DNA from: an uncultured Oceanospirillaceae bacterium
GTDB lineage: Bacteria; Pseudomonadota; Gammaproteobacteria; Pseudomonadales; Balneatricaceae
Direction: 5' to 3'
DNA length: 5,189 bases
Assembly (NCBI GenBank): GCA_946221045.1
Contig: CAMIIY010000173.1
Coordinates: 1-5,189 of the forward strand
The position numbers and the translations under genes were made by a program. The notes below the pieces were generated by a model that ran no database searches, was not told the DNA's origin, and worked only from the letters and a program-made list of their open reading frames with translations. This document shows positions 1 to 5,189 of the stretch, piece after piece. The stretch's first letter is position 1; the number at the start of each line of letters is the position of its first letter.

Positions 1-11
1 ATATAAGACAT
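1..11 (-). other. Possible first codons of the next operon gene (window edge)
   Basis: Seen: five bases after the stop codon of the PilV-like gene, the minus strand has an ATG (bases 11-9) followed by TCT and TAT before the window ends. No convincing ribosome binding site precedes it. Inference: in T4P minor-pilin operons the gene after the pilV/W/X group is normally pilY1, the large tip adhesin, so a gene starting close to this edge is expected. Three codons cannot identify a product, and the true start could lie further left. Confidence 0.2.
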
Positions 12-16
12 GAATA

Positions 17-2104
17 CTATGGCTTACCTAAGGTGAATGTGACCCCTGAAGTGCCTGAACCAATACCGGAGCAGGTGCCGTCGGACGTTGCATCACAACT
101 GTCACCCAGCACAAAGGTACCCCCTGATTGAGTCACCTGAATAGTATAGGGCGCAGGATGCGCAACCTCACAACTGAAACTCATCTGGGTGCCCGTATTC
201 AAACCATAACTACACCCAACCGCAGCAGGTGTTGTGGTTACAGATACATCAGTGCCGAAGTTGATATCAGAAAATTTCATCGGTTTATTGCCCGAATAGT
301 CCTTCTGAATGGTACCTGAGATGTAACAGGTTGCCCCACAGAGATTCACGTTAACTGCCAGACTGCCTGATATCTCACCTGGGCTTGGCACAATTTTATT
401 ATCACTGCCTTTATAGACACTGGGGTTGGCATATTCGTTACCCAACAAACCGGTATTATCCGTGCGCATATAGGCGGTTACGGACGTTGACGCACTCAGC
501 GCGGTTTCACCTGTAACCAGACCACGGCTAAAGGTGCCGTAATAATCAGTTGCAGGATCATCCACATTATCAATGATCTCACTGGTCACTGAAGCGATGC
601 CCGAGGATGCAGACCCCCAGGTACTCAGCAATGTGGTATTCACTTCATTAAAGGGGATGTACTGCAACCAGGATTGCCCGGATACAGAGGCCGCACTAAG
701 GCCGGACAAATAGGTCAGCAGCGCAGTGTCATGACTGAAGTCATCGATATAAATAGTGCGCGAAAGGGCCTGAGTAGAATCCCCTGTCGCCGTCGTAATC
801 TCAGGTGTTGGCGAGATGGTAGGGGCCGATACAGCCGACCAGACGGACAGACTGGCAACGGTATCCCTCAGCTCGTAATGCACCCGATTTTTGATATAGG
901 TAACGTAACTGGCCAGACTGGACGATGCACCACTTGACAGGTAATTTTCAGGGAACGCATTAACTTCAATGGCTTTCCAGTCAGGTACCAGTCGATAGAT
1001 GCCATCAATACGCTTAAAGCGGCAGGCTTCAACATATTCATCCCCAGCACTATCCGCTATATCTCCCAACACAACCGTGTCACCTGAAATCGTGAAGGTG
1101 TAATGCGCATGATCGCCCAGCGTACCAAATGCACCTGAGGCGGCGCTGGCACCTGTTTTAAACGTAATGCCGGTGGAGTTGTTTACCGAGTCATGGTGTC
1201 CTGCACAGCAACGGTCGCAATAATCAGATTGATTGCGTCCTCCACCCAGAGACAGTGCGGTTCCGGTCGCAGCCGATACGTAGTCGCCATAATGTTCTTC
1301 AAAACCTTCAGTGGCATTGATAAAGGTTCGGTATGCAGGGGTACGAATCAGTGCACTGCCCGCTGACATCTCACAAAAACAATTAACTGTGACATAGTCT
1401 TCCTGCACTAACTGAATATCAGAAGTATCGTAGGTGATGGTTTCGATTCGCACCACGGTACTTTCATTTTTAGACTCAACCTCTGGCAGCGGCTTGGTGG
1501 TTTCCTTGAACTTGCCATCACCCACATCAACCGCAACAACGTCAGGCGCTTCACCCGGGGTGTAGTTCACATCCGGTGTACCGCCGCCAATATTTGCCGC
1601 CCCCAGATTAGCCAGTACTGCAGAATTATCACTGATCGCCGCGATAATGGTAGAAAGAGACACGCTGCCCGCCGTAGGGGCATCCCAACTGACGGTAACA
1701 GCCACATCCTTAAACCGTTTGTTAACGGCACCGCTGCTGAAGGCACTGACCACCCCGCCGGAGACAAAATAATCCACCACGTCCCAGCTGACGTTATAAC
1801 TCAGGGTCGACATGCCTGACGAAACCGTTACCGTGGAGGGTGCAGTAGTCACAATATCCGTAAACGCTGTTTCTGCAGAAACAGATGTTGCTTCCAAACG
1901 CTCAAAACCGCGCAGGCCTTCCAATGCATTTTCAGCCAGGGTCATGGCGATTGCCCGACGCTCTGAATCAGAAATCGTTTTCAGCATCACACCGGACAGC
2001 TGAATAATGCCCAGTACACCAATCACAGCCACAACCAGGGCAATTAACACCTCTAACAGTGTAAAACCACGGCCAAAAACAGGTGATATTTGTCGCTTAT
2101 CCAT
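17..2104 (-). CDS. pilV: Very large PilV-like type IV minor prepilin (695 aa)
   Basis: Type III (prepilin-like) signal peptide: 13-residue basic leader ending in Gly13, then FTLLEVLIAL with Glu18 at mature position +5 and a hydrophobic helix to about residue 36. This N-terminus is of PilV type, so the protein should be cut by PilD and join the minor-pilin priming/tip complex. The rest is unusual: Pseudomonas PilV has under 200 residues. Visible parts: a Ser/Thr/Val-rich beta-like region (about 70-215); CFC at 242-244; CDRCCAGHHD at 296-305; DHAH at 331-334; a CRFKRIDGIYRLVPDW block from 361; YIPFNEVN near 482-489; and a C-terminal beta-rich module (about 575-695) with six cysteines (589, 593, 631, 645, 670, 678). 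Start chosen at ATG 2104, which has an AAGGTG ribosome site six bases upstream; an in-frame TTG at 2122 would add six residues and overlap pilX. Last gene of the operon in this window, 10 bases after pilX. Prepilin assignment is firm; the PilV name rests on the N-terminus and context, and the function of the large extension is unknown. Confidence 0.85.
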   Translation of the reverse strand: MDKRQISPVFGRGFTLLEVLIALVVAVIGVLGIIQLSGVMLKTISDSERRAIAMTLAENALEGLRGFERLEATSVSAETAFTDIVTTAPSTVTVSSGMSTLSYNVSWDVVDYFVSGGVVSAFSSGAVNKRFKDVAVTVSWDAPTAGSVSLSTIIAAISDNSAVLANLGAANIGGGTPDVNYTPGEAPDVVAVDVGDGKFKETTKPLPEVESKNESTVVRIETITYDTSDIQLVQEDYVTVNCFCEMSAGSALIRTPAYRTFINATEGFEEHYGDYVSAATGTALSLGGGRNQSDYCDRCCAGHHDSVNNSTGITFKTGASAASGAFGTLGDHAHYTFTISGDTVVLGDIADSAGDEYVEACRFKRIDGIYRLVPDWKAIEVNAFPENYLSSGASSSLASYVTYIKNRVHYELRDTVASLSVWSAVSAPTISPTPEITTATGDSTQALSRTIYIDDFSHDTALLTYLSGLSAASVSGQSWLQYIPFNEVNTTLLSTWGSASSGIASVTSEIIDNVDDPATDYYGTFSRGLVTGETALSASTSVTAYMRTDNTGLLGNEYANPSVYKGSDNKIVPSPGEISGSLAVNVNLCGATCYISGTIQKDYSGNKPMKFSDINFGTDVSVTTTPAAVGCSYGLNTGTQMSFSCEVAHPAPYTIQVTQSGGTFVLGDSCDATSDGTCSGIGSGTSGVTFTLGKP

Positions 2105-2110
2105 TTTCGT

Positions 2111-2116
2111 CACCTT
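2111..2116 (-). promoter_or_regulatory. Ribosome binding site of the PilV-like gene, overlapping the pilX stop
   Basis: On the minus strand AAGGTG lies six bases before ATG 2104-2102, and its first two bases fall within the TAA stop codon of pilX (2117-2115). This decides the start in favour of the ATG over the upstream TTG at 2122. It also suggests that translation of the two genes is coupled (inference). Confidence 0.65.
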
Positions 2117-3404
2117 AATCAAAATCTGTCCAACTGCCGGCGCGGCGCCCTACACCAAAACGCTCCAGACCGGAATTATTCGCCAGTCGTTCAAGAATAT
2201 TCTGCGCGTACACCAACGTAAAACTACCGGTCGGCAGGTTAACTTCACTGTTGACCAGAATCACACCATACACCGTAGGCGAGCCATTAATTTTGATATC
2301 ATTATCTTCAACACCGACTGCCGTCGGATCCGGATACACATCCGAAAACGCAAACATAATGCCGAAGAAGGTACTGTTGGCATTCATGGTCAGATCCCCA
2401 TGCACCACCAAGATGATCGGCTTGTCATAACTCGCCATCTGGCTATTCGCAGGAATAGAGCAGTTACCCTGTATCCAGTAAAGTGGCAACTGCCCTTCTT
2501 TTGCTCCCCCTTCGTAGAATGGGTCACCCGCTGCAGAACCCAGAGCCTGAAAATCAGCACAGCTGATCAGCGTGGCAAACTCATCCCGGAAGGACTGCCA
2601 GGGCGTATCATCACTGGCTCCACAAGCGGTGGTAACACAGATGCCAAAGGCATTTTCAAACACATCGGGCACATCTGATTCTGACGCTTCGACAATATCA
2701 AGACAATCAGAGGGGTCGCTTACATCTTTTGCATCACATAATTTATGATCCGCCTGCTGACAACGGCAATCATCACACAAGACAAAACCATCAGACTGCT
2801 CTGATTTGGTTTGTGCCGCATTACCGCCTTCATACAGAAATTCATCCATATTACAGGTTTGCCAGGATGCCACACCCGTAGTGGTTGAGGTTTCGACCCA
2901 GGCTGAAACCGGCACCCCGGTACCACCACCATTGGGGTTACCGACAATTGAGAAGGTACCACCCGGCGGGAAGTTACCATTACTCATCAACGGTGGCAGC
3001 TCACCAAAGTCCACAATAGGGAAACGGCCATACCCTTCTTTAACCGTGGCATTGCCTGTCAGATCGACTGAGCCACCACTGGCTGTAATCGTAAGAAGAT
3101 TGCTGGCAATATCACCACGTACAGACACACTGACGCCGTTTTCCAAACCAATTACGGTGACGGTGCCATCCGCCCAGGAATCACCCTGATCAAGATACAT
3201 CATGGAGCCATAATCAAGGCCTGCCTGAGCGTGGTGCAATGCTTCTTTCGCCCGGTTTGAGTTTGCAGAGGTGCGGGTCTCAAGCAGACTCACTTTAACC
3301 AGATATATGGTGGTAATTGTCACAATCGCCAGCAGCAACACCGTCACCAGCAGGGTAACGGCACCTTGTTGCTTTTTTGGACAGGGAATAGATATTTTCT
3401 CCAT
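2115..3404 (-). CDS. pilX: PilX-like minor pilin with enlarged C-terminal domain (429 aa)
   Basis: The N-terminus fits the PilX N-terminal family: a basic leader (KKQQG), a likely PilD cut at Gly14-|-Ala15, a hydrophobic helix (about 16-38), then a helical stretch with LLETRTSANSNRAKEALHHAQAG in the PilX pattern (positions 40-62). Mature position +5 is Leu19 rather than Glu, as in GspK-like tip pseudopilins. In T4P systems PilX belongs to the minor-pilin complex that starts assembly and presents PilY1. This protein is about twice the length of Pseudomonas PilX. Residues 80-120 are beta-like; 184-282 hold nine cysteines, including CDDCRC at 210-215, C223 and C234. Residues about 306-404 (LYWIQGNC, then ILVVHGDLTMNANSTFFGIM) have the repeated short-strand look of a beta-helix or bactofilin-like fold, as found in several long PilX-like proteins. 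ATG 3404 follows an AAAGGG ribosome site. It lies 16 bases after pilW and 10 before the PilV-like gene. The role of the extra domain is not known. Confidence 0.85.
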   Translation of the reverse strand: MEKISIPCPKKQQGAVTLLVTVLLLAIVTITTIYLVKVSLLETRTSANSNRAKEALHHAQAGLDYGSMMYLDQGDSWADGTVTVIGLENGVSVSVRGDIASNLLTITASGGSVDLTGNATVKEGYGRFPIVDFGELPPLMSNGNFPPGGTFSIVGNPNGGGTGVPVSAWVETSTTTGVASWQTCNMDEFLYEGGNAAQTKSEQSDGFVLCDDCRCQQADHKLCDAKDVSDPSDCLDIVEASESDVPDVFENAFGICVTTACGASDDTPWQSFRDEFATLISCADFQALGSAAGDPFYEGGAKEGQLPLYWIQGNCSIPANSQMASYDKPIILVVHGDLTMNANSTFFGIMFAFSDVYPDPTAVGVEDNDIKINGSPTVYGVILVNSEVNLPTGSFTLVYAQNILERLANNSGLERFGVGRRAGSWTDFD

Positions 3405-3420
3405 AAAACCGGCCCTTTAC

Positions 3421-4065
3421 CTAGAGTTCATTTCTGATACGCACGGTGTCTCTCAGCGTGCTGGTAACATTGGTATCCAATAACGACTGTCCCTGTAGCG
3501 TTATCGTTACAACTTTGAGGGTTGATGCTGCAAATGATGCAGAGGTATCAGGCTCAATTGCAAACGAAAGCCCAAGAATAGTTGATGTATTTTCATCATT
3601 CAGGCGTGACCAGCCGCCCGGTATTGTTGTTGTACAGTCCGGTGTAGCCAGGGCTGAAGAGGTCAGCAGAAATGTCCGGATATCATTACTTTCCAGCTTA
3701 TAACCAATTAACTCTTCCGCCGTTGAACTGGCATCACCATCGTAATCATAGCTCAGCAGAATACAGTTGCCCGCACCTGAGGTCACGTTAAACACATTCA
3801 CAGCCGTGTTCCCACTGATAGCAGTAGCGTGCGGGTTACTGGCCGGATTATCACCTGCCCAATATCCAGCACGACGAATATCACGGATCATCATGTCCAT
3901 GATAACGCGCATATCCTGATTCAGGCGCGCTGTTTTAATGGCCTGACCATGAATTCCCAATGACGAAGTGAACATTGAGATAACCAGGCCCATCACAATA
4001 AACGACAAAACCAAGCCAATCATCAGCTCGATCAGGGTGAGGCCTGACTGTTTTTGTCTTAACAT
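3421..4065 (-). CDS. pilW: Minor pilin PilW (214 aa)
   Basis: Short leader MLRQKQSG, cut at Gly8-|-Leu9, then LTLIELMIGL with Glu13 at mature +5 and a hydrophobic helix to about residue 33. The RDIRRAGYW motif at 61-69 is the PilW hallmark and follows the amphipathic helix. CILLSYDYDGD at 101-111 also matches the pattern of PilW proteins; its acidic cluster could bind a cation (inference). Cys101 and Cys144 are the only cysteines and may pair in the periplasm. Known role: PilW bridges other minor pilins in the priming complex under the pilus tip and is needed for efficient pilus assembly. The protein is somewhat shorter than Pseudomonas PilW (about 270 residues) but looks complete, ending in a natural TAG. 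Its ATG overlaps the end of the FimU-like gene by 7 bases, with a GGGGG stretch upstream as a weak ribosome site, so translational coupling is likely. pilX follows after 16 bases. Confidence 0.93.
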   Translation of the reverse strand: MLRQKQSGLTLIELMIGLVLSFIVMGLVISMFTSSLGIHGQAIKTARLNQDMRVIMDMMIRDIRRAGYWAGDNPASNPHATAISGNTAVNVFNVTSGAGNCILLSYDYDGDASSTAEELIGYKLESNDIRTFLLTSSALATPDCTTTIPGGWSRLNDENTSTILGLSFAIEPDTSASFAASTLKVVTITLQGQSLLDTNVTSTLRDTVRIRNEL

Positions 4066-4595
4066 TCGTCATACCCCCAGGAACTACCCTTAGTGGCACA
4101 GATTTTTGCTCGACCAAGCCGACTCAGCACAACATTAAGGGTCATACCCCCGGCGTCAGAAGAGAAATAAACAGTACCAATGGGATTCATCGTGCCTCGA
4201 ACAGGGTCAAATGTAATTGTTGATCCCGTTGCCAGAGAGGCCGACATTGAAATACCGGGAAAACGATCACTGTTAACAACATAACTCACGCCAGCCAAGG
4301 TACACCCGGCAGCGGAGGCACCACCACAGGTACAGGCGGCTGAAGCCGTATCATCAAGTCCGTAACACCACTCGGTATCATCCATTGCCAGATAGACAGC
4401 AGCATTCTGTTTAATAGATTCTGCACGGGCATACTGTACATCCGATAAAAAGGCCTGCGCAGCCCCCGAGACACGCTGATTATCTATCGACTGAAACAGG
4501 CTCGGCATACCCACGGCGATCACTATCAGCAAGACCACAACCGTGATAACCAGCTCGATAAAGGTAAAGCCTGTCTGTGATTTCCTTTTCTGCAT
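4059..4595 (-). CDS. fimU: GspH/FimT-family minor pilin, FimU-like (178 aa)
   Basis: Leader MQKRKSQTG, cut at Gly9-|-Phe10, then FTFIELVITV with Glu14 at mature +5 and a hydrophobic helix to about residue 34. The helix continues with QAFLSDVQYARAESIKQN, the usual FimT/FimU/GspH stretch. The globular part has the family marks: WCYGL near 76-80, a cysteine-rich loop (C88, C90, C98), FDPVRGT at 129-135, and a C-terminal GRAKIC plus a final Cys178, a pair that probably forms the terminal disulfide. Known role: FimU links the priming minor pilins to the growing major-pilin filament, and some FimT relatives bind DNA during natural transformation. Being the first gene of a minor-pilin operon favours FimU. 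The upstream ATG at 4613 would give a Cys-rich MCCGVC extension without a ribosome site; ATG 4595 has GGAG five bases upstream and is preferred. Family certain; FimU versus FimT less so. Confidence 0.9.
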   Translation of the reverse strand: MQKRKSQTGFTFIELVITVVVLLIVIAVGMPSLFQSIDNQRVSGAAQAFLSDVQYARAESIKQNAAVYLAMDDTEWCYGLDDTASAACTCGGASAAGCTLAGVSYVVNSDRFPGISMSASLATGSTITFDPVRGTMNPIGTVYFSSDAGGMTLNVVLSRLGRAKICATKGSSWGYDEC

Positions 4596-4600
4596 GCACA

Positions 4601-4604
4601 CTCC
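4601..4604 (-). promoter_or_regulatory. Ribosome binding site that sets the FimU-like start
   Basis: GGAG on the minus strand, five bases before ATG 4595-4593. The alternative upstream ATG at 4613 has only AT-rich sequence before it, so this site supports the shorter 178-residue protein with a normal nine-residue prepilin leader. Confidence 0.6.
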
Positions 4605-4608
4605 ACAG

Positions 4609-4628
4609 CACATTACGTTATTAATGTG
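4609..4628. repeat. Perfect inverted repeat CACATTA-N6-TAATGTG
   Basis: Two perfect 7-base arms (4609-4615 and 4622-4628) with a 6-base centre, just upstream of the ribosome site of the FimU-like gene. It could be an operator for a dimeric regulator, or a small hairpin in the 5' leader of the minor-pilin mRNA if transcription starts near 4629. As RNA it would be weak, since only two of seven pairs are G-C. The half-sites point the opposite way from a CRP site. No regulator can be named from the sequence. Confidence 0.5.
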
Positions 4629-4639
4629 TTATCGGATAA
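4629..4639. repeat. 11-base palindrome TTATC-G-GATAA
   Basis: Perfect 5-base arms around one central base, directly adjoining the larger inverted repeat and overlapping the minus-strand TATTAT -10 candidate (4641-4636). A protein bound here would cover the probable operon promoter. Short AT-rich palindromes arise by chance, so the functional reading is only an inference. Confidence 0.3.
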
Positions 4640-4661
4640 TAAAACAAAAGCTAAAGTTACC

Positions 4662-4690
4662 TAGACTTGGCCGCTAAGTTCTCTGATACT
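4662..4690 (+). promoter_or_regulatory. Candidate sigma70-type promoter for pilE
   Basis: TAGACT (4662-4667) and GATACT (4685-4690) each match four of six consensus bases of the -35 and -10 elements and are 17 bases apart. Transcription would start near 4697, leaving a leader of about 28 bases that contains the GAAGG ribosome site at 4716-4720. Found by eye; other weak matches are possible in this AT-rich stretch. Confidence 0.35.
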
Positions 4691-4724
4691 TAAGTGCATT
4701 AAAGATAGCAGTGGCGAAGGTAAA

Positions 4725-5138
4725 ATGAAACGGACAACCTATGGCTTCAGCCTGATTGAACTCATGATTGTAGTTGCAGTTGTTGGCATTCTGGCTGCCA
4801 TTGCCTACCCGGCATACCGGGATTACGTGCTTGAAGCCCGGCGCGCCGATGCTCAGGCTGTTTTAATGGATGCTCAGCTATTACAAGAACGTTTTCGCGG
4901 ATATAACAGTCAATATGCCGCCAACTCCGCTGCGCTGAATACTGCAGGCCTCGGCATGGTTTCTGATAGCGACTACTACACTTTCACCACCACCGGTTCC
5001 ACCAGTACGTTTACGGTGACAGCAACGGCTAAAGCCGGTGAGTCTCAGGTTGAGGATGAGGAAGGCGGTGTAAGCTGCTCACCTATGACGATCAACCAGT
5101 CAAGTAACGTCACACCGCCGGCCTGCTGGAAAAACTAA
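4725..5138 (+). CDS. pilE: Type IV minor pilin PilE (137 aa)
   Basis: Short leader MKRTTYG, cut at Gly7-|-Phe8, then [20 protein letters not shown] with Glu12 at mature +5 and the usual Pro at 29. The extended helix carries [20 protein letters not shown] (38-57), a pattern typical of PilE minor pilins, followed by an N-Q-Y segment. The small beta domain ends with Cys118 and Cys134 (SCSPMTINQ, then PPACW), the usual PilE disulfide loop near the C-terminus. Length is close to the roughly 140 residues of Pseudomonas PilE. Known role: a low-abundance pilin in the filament that connects the tip minor pilins with the major pilin. GAAGG lies four bases before the ATG. Unlike in Pseudomonas, where pilE is the last gene of the operon, it stands alone here and diverges from the other minor-pilin genes, so its expression may be controlled separately. 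It resembles the minor PilE more than a major PilA pilin, though short type IVa pilins overlap in sequence. Confidence 0.92.
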   Translation: MKRTTYGFSLIELMIVVAVVGILAAIAYPAYRDYVLEARRADAQAVLMDAQLLQERFRGYNSQYAANSAALNTAGLGMVSDSDYYTFTTTGSTSTFTVTATAKAGESQVEDEEGGVSCSPMTINQSSNVTPPACWKN

Positions 5139-5189
5139 GGAACCTGCGAATAAGTCCCAAGCTTTCTCAGTGGGTAGTAAATCGGCTTA
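5139..5189. other. Non-coding end of the window after pilE
   Basis: No start codon with a ribosome site and no GC-rich hairpin followed by T residues is visible. A CCCA/TGGG pair (5156-5159 and 5171-5174) is too short and too widely spaced to be called a terminator. What ends the pilE transcript lies outside the window or is not recognisable. Confidence 0.5.

Larger units (their letters stand above)
4596..4724. promoter_or_regulatory. Divergent intergenic control region between the fimU operon and pilE
   Basis: This 129-base AT-rich gap separates genes transcribed away from each other, so it should hold both promoters. For the leftward operon the best -10 I see is TATTAT on the minus strand (4641-4636), five of six matches to TATAAT, but no good -35 lies at normal spacing, so an activator may be needed. 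For pilE a sigma70-type candidate is listed separately. No GG-N10-GC sigma54 element was found by eye. Two dyads (4609-4628 and 4629-4639) sit on the operon side, and an 8-base palindrome ACTTAAGT (4688-4695) overlaps the pilE -10 candidate. Confidence 0.6.

Noticed and set aside
1190..1222. Cytochrome c type heme motif in the PilV-like protein
   Set aside because: The sequence is CDRCC followed by AGHH, so no CXXCH motif is present.
2007..2678. Plus-strand open frame of 223 codons
   Set aside because: It runs antisense across the pilX/pilV junction, is rich in Arg, His and Ile in the way of shadow frames, has no recognisable domain, and both genes it overlaps are clear pilins.
2720..2980. 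Minus-strand open frame of 86 codons inside pilX
   Set aside because: Different frame of the same strand within a well-supported gene; no coding signal of its own.
2806..3189. Plus-strand open frame of 127 codons
   Set aside because: Entirely antisense to pilX, Pro/Ser/Val-rich low-complexity translation, no ribosome site or neighbour to support it.
4596..4613. Longer start for the FimU-like protein adding MCCGVC
   Set aside because: No ribosome site before ATG 4613, the extension overlaps the inverted repeat, and ATG 4595 has GGAG at proper spacing and gives a normal leader.
4609..4628. CRP-type binding site
   Set aside because: The half-sites are in the opposite orientation (CACATTA...TAATGTG, not TGTGA...TCACA), so the CRP consensus is not met.
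4667..4684. Sigma54 promoter for pilE
   Set aside because: TTGG at 4667-4670 looks like a -24 element, but the required GC at the -12 position is CT here.
5156..5174. Terminator after pilE
   Set aside because: Only a four-base stem with an eleven-base loop and no T run.

Overview
The window holds a type IV pilus (T4P) minor-pilin locus with five prepilin genes and nothing else clearly coding. The gene set (FimU/FimT-like, PilW, PilX, PilV-like and PilE) is the one known from the fimU-pilV-pilW-pilX-pilY1-pilE clusters of Pseudomonas and other Gammaproteobacteria. Base composition looks close to balanced. A marine or environmental gammaproteobacterium of the Alteromonas/Cellvibrio/Marinobacter/Oceanospirillum type is a reasonable guess, but the sequence alone does not fix the genus.

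Layout: four genes read leftward as a tight operon. A GspH/FimT-type pilin (4595-4059) overlaps pilW (4065-3421) by 7 bases. After a 16-base gap comes an enlarged PilX-like protein (3404-2115), and after a 10-base gap a very large PilV-like protein (2104-17). The operon probably continues past the left edge, where pilY1 is usually found. A 129-base divergent intergenic region (4596-4724) separates it from pilE, which reads rightward (4725-5138). This region carries two abutting dyad-symmetric sequences and a plausible sigma70-type promoter for pilE. The last 51 bases after pilE show no gene or terminator.

Joint role (known for the families): minor pilins are cut at the Gly-|-Phe/Leu/Ala junction by the prepilin peptidase PilD. 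They assemble in the inner membrane into a complex that primes pilus growth and ends up at the pilus tip with the adhesin PilY1. Here the two proteins expected near the tip, PilX (429 aa) and PilV (695 aa), are far larger than their Pseudomonas counterparts. They carry cysteine clusters and beta-rich C-terminal regions, which suggests an elaborated tip. The gene order is also unusual: pilV is moved to the end of the set and pilE is divergent.

No RNA genes, CRISPR arrays or mobile elements are supported. The strongest points for follow-up are the 695-residue PilV-like protein with its CFC / CDRCCAGHHD motif, the cysteine cluster of PilX, and the paired dyads in the divergent promoter region.
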